A DNA stretch of 22,160 nucleotides from JALRHH01 sp964638875. Lineage in GTDB: Bacteria > Patescibacteriota > Saccharimonadia > Saccharimonadales > JALRHH01. The notes beneath the pieces were generated by a model. It did not search any database. It was given only the letters and a program-made list of their open reading frames with translations, and was not told where the DNA came from. The stretch is taken from the NCBI GenBank assembly GCA_964638875.1, contig CAZXBL010000013.1, positions 1-22,160 of the forward strand, read 5' to 3'. Both the position numbers and the translations under genes were made by a program. Shown piece by piece: positions 7,715 to 14,095 of this stretch. The stretch's first letter is position 1, and every line of letters begins with the position of its first letter.

Positions 7715-8954
7715 CAAGATATTCCTGGCAAAGTTTCTCAAACACAGCGTTCGTCCAGCCAAAACCAGTCTGGGATGGGTACACGCCCTTGAGTGGCGGC
7801 TTGTCAGGCTGCACTACATTGTATTTCTCCAGGAATACGCCGTTACGATTAAACCAGTCGAGGTTGGTCTTAAGCCACTTGCGAGCGATGCGCTCGGCAT
7901 CAGAATGGTAATCATACCGCTGCAAGCCTTTGATGATTATGTACTGTAACGGCGCCCAGCCATTGGGATACGCCCACTGTGTCGGCATTTTACCTGGTAC
8001 CATGAGGTTTAGCTGCTGGGCATCGGTAGTTGACAATCCTCCGCGTTGCTCGAAACGACGAAGCGCCTTAACCATTTGCTTGGCTTGCTTATCATCTGCC
8101 AGACCAGCCCACATTGGGTAGAATCCAGCCAAGGATGCAACACTACCTCGTCGTTCCTTGACGTAGTTATAGTCAAAATACATGCCACGAATATTACTCC
8201 ACATTAATGTATCGACTGTTTCCTTCCGGTGTAGGGCGGCACTTTCCCATTGCGCTGCCTCGCGTTTGTCGCCAAAAATACGAGCTGCGCGCGCAAAATC
8301 TCTCTCGTACTTATACAGCAACGAATTGAGATCGATAGGTAAATAGTTCAGTGCCTTACGGTTAAACCGCGGCGTCATATCCCAACCACTCTCTGCCTCT
8401 GCCAAGTCGTGTAGATAATTTATATCGTAGTACCTTGATAAGCCCTGGTAGACCATTCGCGCGTTCGGTTTGACGGTACCCATCCAGACGGTATTGTATT
8501 CATCCTTGGCAACATCAATGGCTTCTTTGAGTTTTTTGTCACTTAAACCAAAACGATCATGTACTTCAAAAATGAAACTCGTCAAAAATGGCGGCTGTGA
8601 CCTTCCTGTTAGATAGGTTCTTGAGGCGTTTGGGATAATGCCGAGACGTTTTTGCAAACTCATCAGGTTTTCCAGCATGCCCACAACGAGTTCTTCGTGA
8701 GCCTCATCCATGAGGCCAATTGACATAAAGAACGTATCCCAGTAATACATTTCGTTAAAATCAAACTCATGCCCTTCCTCATAAGCGGGCACTAAGTACG
8801 GCTTTGGTAATCCGAGGAGACTTTCGTCATCCTTGGGGTGAAAGCGCTCTAACTTTTCCCAATAGGCGGCAATATATGTTCGGGCCTTCGTGACATCAGC
8901 TGGCTTTAAATCCTCACTCCTCTTAAACAGGGATTTAGTTAATCCAAATACCAT
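7701..8954 (-). CDS. Alpha,alpha-trehalase, glycoside hydrolase family 37, cytoplasmic
   Basis: Hydrolyses trehalose to two glucose units. The 417 aa show GH37 hallmarks: FNEMYYWDTFF (residues 66-76, part of signature 1), ESGWDMTPRF at 188-197 with catalytic acid Asp192, QWAYPNGWAP at 326-335 (signature 2), and FLEKYNV at 374-380 with catalytic base Glu376. No signal peptide is present, so it should act in the cytoplasm. It is shorter than E. coli TreA/TreF. The signature-1 PGGRF is replaced by EFDF, so the usual substrate-contacting Arg is missing there. ATG at 8954 with AGGA 6 nt upstream, 14 bp after the preceding gene. An inverting (alpha/alpha)6 relative acting on another disaccharide cannot be excluded. 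Confidence 0.85.
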   Translation of the reverse strand: MVFGLTKSLFKRSEDLKPADVTKARTYIAAYWEKLERFHPKDDESLLGLPKPYLVPAYEEGHEFDFNEMYYWDTFFMSIGLMDEAHEELVVGMLENLMSLQKRLGIIPNASRTYLTGRSQPPFLTSFIFEVHDRFGLSDKKLKEAIDVAKDEYNTVWMGTVKPNARMVYQGLSRYYDINYLHDLAEAESGWDMTPRFNRKALNYLPIDLNSLLYKYERDFARAARIFGDKREAAQWESAALHRKETVDTLMWSNIRGMYFDYNYVKERRGSVASLAGFYPMWAGLADDKQAKQMVKALRRFEQRGGLSTTDAQQLNLMVPGKMPTQWAYPNGWAPLQYIIIKGLQRYDYHSDAERIARKWLKTNLDWFNRNGVFLEKYNVVQPDKPPLKGVYPSQTGFGWTNAVFEKLCQEYLDERH

Positions 8955-8968
8955 TCATCATCCTAAAT

Positions 8969-10765
8969 TTAATAAAGTTTATATGGGGACAGACCGCCCC
9001 ACTCAACGACCGTGAAGCCTGACCGAGGAATAGTGGTAAGATTCTGGGCGGGTAACGCGATTGGTTCATCTAACCCAGCGAAATCTAAGAACACACGAAT
9101 TAATGTATCAGGTTTTGGCGTAATTTGCAGCGGTGCGAGCTCATTGAGTTGAGCTGTGTTCAGCCAGGTCAGTCGAACGTATGGTTTGTTCGGCAATTTA
9201 GGTTGCCAGTACTCTACGAAATCTGTTCTTTCTTTACTATTCAGACCGAGTTGTTTTAACTGTTCCTGTATTGTTGCCAGTGCTTGATCCTTTTGAACCA
9301 CTGTTCCGCTCGTAATACCTGGATACTGTCCTATGCCTGGACCCTCCCAAAATAGAGAGTCAAACAGTCCACTTGTCATTAATAGTTTACCGCTTGGAAA
9401 CGCCAGGGCTTTCCAACCTGTTTCTGGGTCATACAGTGGTTCAGAAATCTTCACATCAGCACCTACTTTAACAGTTACGAAGCTTGCAACGCTTGGGTAT
9501 AGGTAAACGACCGGTTTCGCACAACCGTAGCCTGGTCGTAGCTGCTGACGCACGTAAACTAACCATTGACCGTATTTATCTTTATGTAAGACCACTCCAT
9601 GTTCTTTTACAAAATCTTCCTTGCTGATATTGGCATATGGTTGGTCTGGTGAGGTACTAACAAATTCCCTGAATTCCTCATACGCCTTCTTAAGAAGATC
9701 GTGATTACTATCTTTGAAGTCAAATACATCGAGTCCCGACGATGAACGACCCACGAGCTGTAGGTCGACATCAGTAACTGCATCTGCCCGTGTCACTGCC
9801 GTCCAGCGTCCACCACAACCTCTTGCAATTGCGGCAATAGTATCATTCGTATAATTGCCGCGTTGCCACTGGTATTTATCAAGACTGACGTCCAACGGGT
9901 TATATCCAACTGAGTATGTAGTGTTTATTGGTGTTACGAGGCGGTAGCCGATTGAGGTCAACTTTGTGTCTGTATATGTAGTTTCTGCACGCTGAAGCTT
10001 GCTTTGCCCATATGTTTTAATATCCTTGTAAACGGTTGAGGTGTCAGCGTCGGTTAGTCGTATGAACTCTCCGAGGCCAGGATATGTAGGTTTCGTGACA
10101 TCATATTTGTCATCTGCGATCAATTTTGATGGCATAGTGAGAGAATCATAGTGCGTTGAAACATCGAGCATCACTGTCGGCTTATGCGCTTCCTTAGTAT
10201 ATTTTTGATTCTCGTCATTCAGTAGCGCCGTCCCATCTGGTAAGGCTATGATGGCAACCGCGCCATTTTTACTACGCTCGTACAGACGGATATTGTCACC
10301 CAGTTCAGACACAACTGACATAATGATAGTTTTATCCCCACGTGTGCCAACCTCATAGTATTCCGTTGCAGCATCTTCATATTGTAAGTAGCCTTGGGCT
10401 GGGATCTTTTTAGGCTTGGGTAGCCAAACCTCACCTGTTGTGGGCTTAAGAAACTTTGCAAGCACTGGATCATTTGGGTCAGCTGGCTTTTCTTCAACCA
10501 TGGTTGATTTTTGTTCTTCTCGTTGCTCTGTGACTGCCTGCTGTGGAGCTGATTTGAGCTGAAAGTACCAGAACACTCCGCCAGCAACCGCGAGTAAAGC
10601 TAGTACGCCAGCAAAGACCACTGGCTTCTTGTGAATACGACGCCTCGAGACTGGGGCAGACACAGCGGACGAGATTACTGGTTGTGCCGGTAGTGTCTCT
10701 ACCGCTGGCGGCTCAGAAGTTACTTCGGCAACCTCGACCTTATCTACATTATTCTCGTCCTGCAT
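8969..10765 (-). CDS. Membrane-anchored extracellular protein of unknown function (598 aa)
   Basis: Residues 1-47 are a cytoplasmic, Pro/Val/Glu-rich disordered tail ending in basic RRRIHKK. Residues 48-70 are a single transmembrane helix. The remaining roughly 530 residues should lie outside. The C-terminal half has CAKPVVYLYP at 415-424, then YDPETGWKALAFPSGKL and SLFWEG (470-475). From memory, this KPV.YLYP...GW...A.P.G...LFWEG pattern is found in anchored or secreted proteins of Gram-positive bacteria, with unknown function. Only two cysteines are present (317 and 415), both extracellular, so one disulfide is likely. Start ATG at 10765 with a strong GGAGGT 8 nt upstream. It probably begins an operon with trehalase, the 57-aa protein and perhaps metG. 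Confidence 0.85.
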   Translation of the reverse strand: MQDENNVDKVEVAEVTSEPPAVETLPAQPVISSAVSAPVSRRRIHKKPVVFAGVLALLAVAGGVFWYFQLKSAPQQAVTEQREEQKSTMVEEKPADPNDPVLAKFLKPTTGEVWLPKPKKIPAQGYLQYEDAATEYYEVGTRGDKTIIMSVVSELGDNIRLYERSKNGAVAIIALPDGTALLNDENQKYTKEAHKPTVMLDVSTHYDSLTMPSKLIADDKYDVTKPTYPGLGEFIRLTDADTSTVYKDIKTYGQSKLQRAETTYTDTKLTSIGYRLVTPINTTYSVGYNPLDVSLDKYQWQRGNYTNDTIAAIARGCGGRWTAVTRADAVTDVDLQLVGRSSSGLDVFDFKDSNHDLLKKAYEEFREFVSTSPDQPYANISKEDFVKEHGVVLHKDKYGQWLVYVRQQLRPGYGCAKPVVYLYPSVASFVTVKVGADVKISEPLYDPETGWKALAFPSGKLLMTSGLFDSLFWEGPGIGQYPGITSGTVVQKDQALATIQEQLKQLGLNSKERTDFVEYWQPKLPNKPYVRLTWLNTAQLNELAPLQITPKPDTLIRVFLDFAGLDEPIALPAQNLTTIPRSGFTVVEWGGLSPYKLY

Positions 10766-10821
10766 CTGATAGCACCTCCGTTATCGCTTTAAACTAATAG
10801 TACCCACTTGATACTTAAAGC

Positions 10822-10863
10822 ACAAGAAGAAACAAAACCCCCTGGCAGTGTCAGTGGGTTTTG
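10822..10863 (-). terminator. Rho-independent terminator after the DEAD-box helicase
   Basis: On the minus strand CAAAACCC pairs with GGGTTTTG (8 bp); a short inner CTG/CAG stem lies in the loop. A T-rich tract (TTTCTTCTT) follows. It sits 17 bp after the helicase stop. Confidence 0.75.
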
Positions 10864-10880
10864 TCGATGAGGAGGCTAAT

Positions 10881-12104
10881 CTAGCGGGCTTCGACAAAGG
10901 TCAGTGCGTGACCAATTTTGCCAGCACGGCCTGCACGACCAATACGGTGCACGTAGTCATCATATGACTGTGGTGTTGAGAAGTTAATCACGTGGGAGAT
11001 GTCTGTTACATCGATACCACGGGCTGCCACGTCAGTAGCAACCAGAATAGAGATGTCACTCTTTTTGAACTTCTGCAAAGCACGTTGACGCTGACCCTGG
11101 TTCTTGCCACCGTGAATCGCATCGGCTTTGAAACCACGCTCTACTAACTCATTACTGAGACGTTCGACGCTTCGTTGTGTGTCATCAAAGATTATAACTT
11201 TTGATACAGCTTCATCAACAAGGATGTTGTGCAGCTGTGAGATTTTATCACTTGAAGTCTGATATGCAACGATGTCCTGGTGGACGTTTTCGCTAGTTTC
11301 ACCCTGCTTAACAGAAATCGAAACAGGTTCGTTAGCAAATCGATCGATCAAATCCCGAACCTTACGATCCATGGTCGCTGAGAAAAACAGTGACTGACGT
11401 TCTGCCGGCATAGCTTTCAGAATTTCTGTCATATCGTTGATGAAGCCCATATCCAACATGCGGTCGACTTCGTCTAGAATAACGGTGTCAAAATTAGCTA
11501 GTTTAAGCGTACCGCGTTCCATGTGATCCTTTATACGACCAGGTGTACCAATTACAATTTGTGGGTTGTCACGAAGATCCCGTAGCTGAGGCACCATTGA
11601 GGCACCACCAATAAGTACAGCGCCCTTTAGACGACTTCCCTTACCGATTTCTTTGCATTCTTGTTCGATCTGCTGAGCCAACTCACGTGTAGGTGCCATA
11701 ATTAGCACACGACTACCTGGGAGCAGCATAAGCTTGTTAATAATAGGGATGCCGAAGGCAGCAGTTTTGCCCGTTCCGGTGTTTGCAATACCAATCAGGT
11801 CGCAACCAGTCAAAATAACTGGAATTGCTTGATCCTGAATTGGCGAAGGAGTAATGAATCCCTTTGCGGTCAGGTTTGCCTTAATGAGGTCAGAAACCTG
11901 AAAATCTACGAACTGGTGGGTCGCTACGTACTCTTCGCGTTCGACTGATTTAGCCGCCTGCACGAAACGTGATGGATGGATGTAGTCCTTTTTTGGACCG
12001 CGCCTTGAACCACCTGTATTGCGGCGTTGACCACCGAACGATTGTCCGGGACGGCGACTAGTATTAGTCCGGTTAAATGACCGGCGTTGTGTTTGATATG
12101 GCAT
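10881..12104 (-). CDS. DEAD-box RNA helicase (DEVD variant)
   Basis: ATP-dependent RNA helicase for RNA remodelling, probably ribosome assembly or cold-shock RNA unwinding. A basic Arg/Gly/Asn-rich tail (residues 1-45) precedes the two RecA-like domains. Motifs: Q motif near FVDFQV...SPIQ (65-90), motif I ANTGTGKT at 107-114, Ia PTRELAQQ at 138-145, Ib TPGR at 187-190, motif II DEVD at 211-214 (Ala replaced by Val), III SAT at 242-244, then IIFDDTQRSVERL, V ATDVAARGID and VI HRIGRAGRAG. It ends soon after motif VI, so it is a core helicase with no C-terminal extension (407 aa). AAGGA lies 10 nt before the ATG. It is monocistronic, with its own promoter, long leader and terminator. Confidence 0.93.
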   Translation of the reverse strand: MPYQTQRRSFNRTNTSRRPGQSFGGQRRNTGGSRRGPKKDYIHPSRFVQAAKSVEREEYVATHQFVDFQVSDLIKANLTAKGFITPSPIQDQAIPVILTGCDLIGIANTGTGKTAAFGIPIINKLMLLPGSRVLIMAPTRELAQQIEQECKEIGKGSRLKGAVLIGGASMVPQLRDLRDNPQIVIGTPGRIKDHMERGTLKLANFDTVILDEVDRMLDMGFINDMTEILKAMPAERQSLFFSATMDRKVRDLIDRFANEPVSISVKQGETSENVHQDIVAYQTSSDKISQLHNILVDEAVSKVIIFDDTQRSVERLSNELVERGFKADAIHGGKNQGQRQRALQKFKKSDISILVATDVAARGIDVTDISHVINFSTPQSYDDYVHRIGRAGRAGKIGHALTFVEAR

Positions 12105-12314
12105 AAGAATAGAATCCTTCTGGTTTGTGGAATTTCGAATATCGAACTTCTAGGCAAAACTGTCTGACTGCGTTTTTCGCTCTACGTCAGGTAGATTGTC
12201 TTGATCAAGAGAAACTTGATGACTCGGTACGTTCCGGGGTTAATTACATTGATTGTCGGTATGAATACCAAGGTAATTAATCTACGTACAGACCCGGATT
12301 CATCAATAACAATT
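12105..12314 (-). promoter_or_regulatory. Predicted ~210-nt structured 5' leader of the DEAD-box helicase mRNA
   Basis: From the predicted start near 12314 to the ATG at 12104 there is no open gene. The region contains an interrupted hairpin at 12240-12280: outer arms TTAATTAC/GTAATTAA (8 bp) and inner arms GGTAT/ATACC with a 2-nt loop. It also holds the palindrome CTTGATCAAG at 12200-12209 and a small TTCGA-TAT-TCGAA hairpin near the start. Long autoregulatory leaders are known for some DEAD-box mRNAs, such as E. coli csdA. That this leader acts similarly is inference. Confidence 0.45.
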
Positions 12315-12320
12315 ACATCT

Positions 12321-12349
12321 ATATTAGCATAAATATTTTAGTAGGTCAA
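12321..12349 (-). promoter_or_regulatory. Predicted promoter of the DEAD-box helicase
   Basis: Minus strand: TTGACC (-35, 5/6, 12344-12349), a 17-bp spacer, then TGC-TAATAT (extended -10, hexamer 4/6, 12321-12326). It begins right behind the stop codon of the 171-aa protein. Confidence 0.6.
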
Positions 12350-12352
12350 GGA

Positions 12353-12868
12353 TTAGCAACTCAGGTTTTTGAGTTGTTTCTCATATTGATCACTAATCTG
12401 TTTCAGGACGCCCTCATGTCGAGCAGCCTCCCTCAGTTGGGCAGCTTTTTGGGCAATACTAAATGATTTACCTTCTCTGTTGTACTTATTAATAATGTCC
12501 TGCTTCATGTTGTCAAAACGACTGGCTTCTGCCTGTAATTTGGTATCACGTTCGCCTGTATACATGCCTTTCATATTTTGACATGCAGTTTGATAGCCTG
12601 GTTGGCTTTGGCTTGGCATCGCTTGTTCGGCACTCACGACCTCTTCGGAAGGGTTGACTACCACCAATTCTGTCTGAGCTAATTCAATTTTATCTGTAGG
12701 CTGTAGGGGTTCTGTCTTGGATTCCTCAGATGAGCCCTGGACAGTGCTTGAGGCCGGTGTTATGCCAGTCGCATTAAAACGGGATACCAACAGCATCCCG
12801 AATCCGACGATTGAAATAAAAACTAACACTGATAGACCGAGCCGTTTCCGACTAACACCCTGTAGCAT
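12353..12868 (-). CDS. Membrane-anchored protein with C-terminal coiled coil, unknown function (171 aa)
   Basis: A basic start is followed by one hydrophobic segment (residues 11-29, GLSVLVFISIVGFGMLLVS), then a disordered Ser/Thr/Glu/Pro linker to about residue 90. A helical, charged region (about 100-168; LQAEASRFDNMKQDIINKY, then KAAQLREAARHEGVLKQ) likely forms a coiled coil. There are two cysteines (96 and the C-terminal 171), which could pair within or between chains outside the cell. No named family recognised. The ATG at 12868 lacks a clear Shine-Dalgarno. The gene lies alone between the ssrA tail region and the helicase promoter. Confidence 0.7.
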   Translation of the reverse strand: MLQGVSRKRLGLSVLVFISIVGFGMLLVSRFNATGITPASSTVQGSSEESKTEPLQPTDKIELAQTELVVVNPSEEVVSAEQAMPSQSQPGYQTACQNMKGMYTGERDTKLQAEASRFDNMKQDIINKYNREGKSFSIAQKAAQLREAARHEGVLKQISDQYEKQLKNLSC

Positions 12869-12962
12869 TTGCGAGCAAGCTTTCTTTTAACAGACTTAAA
12901 AATACCATAAGCTCATAAGCGTTTTGGTGAAATAGATTACAAAACTTGTGATATAAATCACC

Positions 12963-12992
12963 AAATAAAAACACCCATGTGCTGCATGAATG
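12963..12992 (-). terminator. Second terminator-like hairpin, behind the duplicated tmRNA 3' end
   Basis: On the minus strand CATTCATG pairs with CATGGGTG (8 bp including two G-U) around CAGCA, followed by TTTTTATTT. It stands 8 bp behind the second copy of the ssrA 3' end, in the same relative place as the terminator behind the real ssrA. Confidence 0.6.
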
Positions 12993-13000
12993 CCTTTATC

Positions 13001-13019
13001 TGGTGGAGCTGGTGGGTAC
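13001..13019 (-). repeat. Direct repeat of the ssrA 3' end (19 nt, second copy; first copy at 13178-13196)
   Basis: GTACCCACCAGCTCCACCA on the minus strand is identical to the last 19 nt of the tmRNA, including the CCA end. The two copies lie 177 nt apart. At the second copy the upstream bases (TAAGT) cannot pair with CCCAC to form a T-stem, so this is not a second functional tRNA-like domain. The best reading is an attachment-site duplication left by an integrated element, or a decayed tandem duplication. Confidence 0.8.
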
Positions 13020-13140
13020 GAACACTTACTAACTGCTCGGCAACATTTTGCCTTCATCAAAATGCTCGCAGGACAAGCAAGGAAAACTCAAACTGCCACT
13101 GGCAGTTCTCACCCTCACGGGCAGTACCTTCATAAATTAA

Positions 13141-13168
13141 CCAAAATAAAAACCCATCCGGGGATGGG
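13141..13168 (-). terminator. Rho-independent terminator of ssrA
   Basis: Minus strand: CCCATC-CCCG-GATGGG stem-loop, then TTTTTATTTT. It begins about 10 nt after the tmRNA CCA end. Confidence 0.85.
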
Positions 13169-13177
13169 CTCTTATTT

Positions 13178-13569
13178 TGGTGGAGCTGGTGGGTACTGCC
13201 CCCACGTCCGTTAGTCTAACTGATTAGTCTATCCTACAGGTTTAGATTGTTTGGATACTATACGAAGTAAAAACAATCAAAAGATCGTATAGGTTGATCC
13301 GTTTGTCTTAAAACAGGCTACGGATCAGTTGCCTGCTGCAGCCAGATGAATTGGCGTGCGAAAGCGTTATCTGACGTCACACTGTGCACGGCTCAAGTCG
13401 TAACTTAAGCTGTTGCGTAGGCAGGAGTAGCAAAAGCAGCTTTTACACTGTTTACTAAACCAGCTACACGATCAGTGAATTTTGCAATTACTGAGTGTTG
13501 TCTATACGCTGACAAGCGACCTGCTGATCTAACCGTTAAAGTCCAACGTCGAGCTTAAAATTCAGCCCC
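13178..13569 (-). ncRNA. ssrA: Transfer-messenger RNA (tmRNA), one-piece
   Basis: Rescues stalled ribosomes by trans-translation with SmpB. The 5' end GGGGCTGA...CTCGACG and the 3' end CAGCTCCACCA form the 7-bp tRNA-like acceptor stem (GGGGCTG with CAGCTCC); the CCA is encoded. The T-stem is GTGGG/CCCAC. The mature length is 392 nt on the minus strand. The mRNA-like part encodes a predicted 26-residue tag that stops at TAA. The T-loop reads GGCAGTA instead of the usual TTCRANN, keeping C56 but losing the U54-A58 pair. It has its own extended -10 promoter and a strong terminator. Two-piece permuted tmRNA is excluded because the 5' and 3' ends are in normal order. Confidence 0.93.
13405..13485 (-). 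other. tmRNA-encoded proteolysis tag reading frame (predicted 26 aa)
   Basis: The resume codon is predicted as GCA (13483-13485), following AGTAATT. The frame reads AKFTDRVAGL, then VNSVKAAF, then ATPAYATA and a TAA at 13405-13407. The tag is longer than the 8-15 residues common in tmRNAs and ends in YATA rather than LAA. The stop and frame are clear; the exact resume codon is inferred. Confidence 0.65.
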
Positions 13570-13595
13570 ATGTTTGCCTCTGTTGAGGTCATAAT

Positions 13596-13624
13596 ATTAT
13601 AGCATAAGTACTTATGTAAGTCTA
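13596..13624 (-). promoter_or_regulatory. Promoter of ssrA with an internal perfect palindrome
   Basis: Minus strand: TAGACT (-35, 4/6, 13619-13624), 17-bp spacer, TGC-TATAAT (perfect extended -10, 13596-13601). The predicted start is near 13589, leaving about 20 nt of 5' leader for RNase P to remove. The spacer and TG element contain the perfect 14-bp palindrome CATAAGTACTTATG (13603-13616), a possible repressor site. The -35 box overlaps the stop codon of the MarR gene. Confidence 0.65.
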
Positions 13625-14059
13625 GAGCTCGTGTTCACCAATGCACAGTGATTGGTGGATCTCGCTGAGCATCTCTGCCAGCTGGCTTTGCTGTTTCTCA
13701 TTCAGCCGCGCGAACACAGGTGAGTGGTAGCCATTTAAAATTTGCATGGCACGATCGTTAACTTTCAGCCCCTTTGGTGTCAGTTGAATGATGTGTTTAC
13801 GGCGATTACTGGGGTTTACCACACTGGTAAGCATACCTATGTCCTGCAGTAAGCGTATTTGTCGGCTGATGCTCGCTTCGGTTTGGCCAAGGGCAGTGGC
13901 AATTTGCTTCTGTTGTACACCGCTCTTTTGCTGAAGAATTAGCAGGATTTTGAACTGCGAAAAACCAATGCCAAGTTGTTCCTGAAGAATCTGGTCAGAG
14001 TTGCGGGCAAGTACAGCAGATATATGATGGAGGAGATAGCCAATACTTTGTTTGCTCAT
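13622..14059 (-). CDS. MarR-family transcriptional regulator
   Basis: 145-aa winged-helix regulator. Helical N-terminus (dimerisation), then the wHTH at about residues 48-96: QKQIATALGQTEASISRQI (recognition helix), LLQDIGMLT, and the wing NPSNRRKHIIQLTPKG. C-terminal helices complete the dimer interface. MarR proteins bind short inverted repeats and release on binding small molecules or on oxidation; there is one Cys near the C-terminus. An inverted repeat TGTTAA-GAG-TTAACA sits exactly between the -35 and -10 boxes of its own promoter, which implies autorepression. The -10-like box ends 7 nt before the ATG, so the mRNA is probably leaderless. It is followed directly by ssrA and preceded by rsmA, whose stop overlaps the promoter region. 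Confidence 0.9.
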   Translation of the reverse strand: MSKQSIGYLLHHISAVLARNSDQILQEQLGIGFSQFKILLILQQKSGVQQKQIATALGQTEASISRQIRLLQDIGMLTSVVNPSNRRKHIIQLTPKGLKVNDRAMQILNGYHSPVFARLNEKQQSQLAEMLSEIHQSLCIGEHEL

Positions 14060-14066
14060 ACCTTAT

Positions 14067-14095
14067 ACTTTACATGTTAAGAGTTAACACGTCAA
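14067..14095 (-). promoter_or_regulatory. marR-type promoter with operator-like inverted repeat
   Basis: Minus strand: TTGACG (-35, 5/6, 14090-14095), a 17-bp spacer, TAAAGT (-10, 4/6, 14067-14072), then 7 nt to the ATG at 14059. The spacer contains TGTTAACTCTTAACA (14075-14089), a 6+6-bp inverted repeat with a 3-bp centre. A dimeric repressor bound there would block RNA polymerase. Confidence 0.6.

Larger units (their letters stand above)
12869..13177 (-). other. Non-coding 309-nt stretch with hairpins and a second tmRNA 3' end
   Basis: No convincing gene is present; a 74-codon plus-strand frame here is only the antisense of the repeats. Reading in the ssrA direction, it holds the ssrA terminator (13141-13168) and a perfect 7-bp hairpin AACTGCC-ACT-GGCAGTT (13091-13107). 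A second 7-bp hairpin, CATTTTG/CAAAATG (13044-13064), comes next. A 19-nt copy of the ssrA 3' end (13001-13019) and a second terminator-like hairpin (12963-12992) follow. The last roughly 90 nt should contain the promoter of the 171-aa protein, but I see no strong match. Confidence 0.7.

Noticed and set aside
13001..13075. A second tRNA or tmRNA ending at 13001
   Set aside because: The CCA end and acceptor half are present, but no matching 5' acceptor strand and no T-stem can be found, so it is not a complete tRNA-like domain.
12990..13214. 74-codon plus-strand frame, glycine- and histidine-rich, repeating GGAGGY
   Set aside because: It is the antisense of the two ssrA 3'-end copies and the terminators. 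The GGAGGY repeat is simply the reverse of the CCACCAGCTCCACC sequence. No RBS and no protein-like composition.
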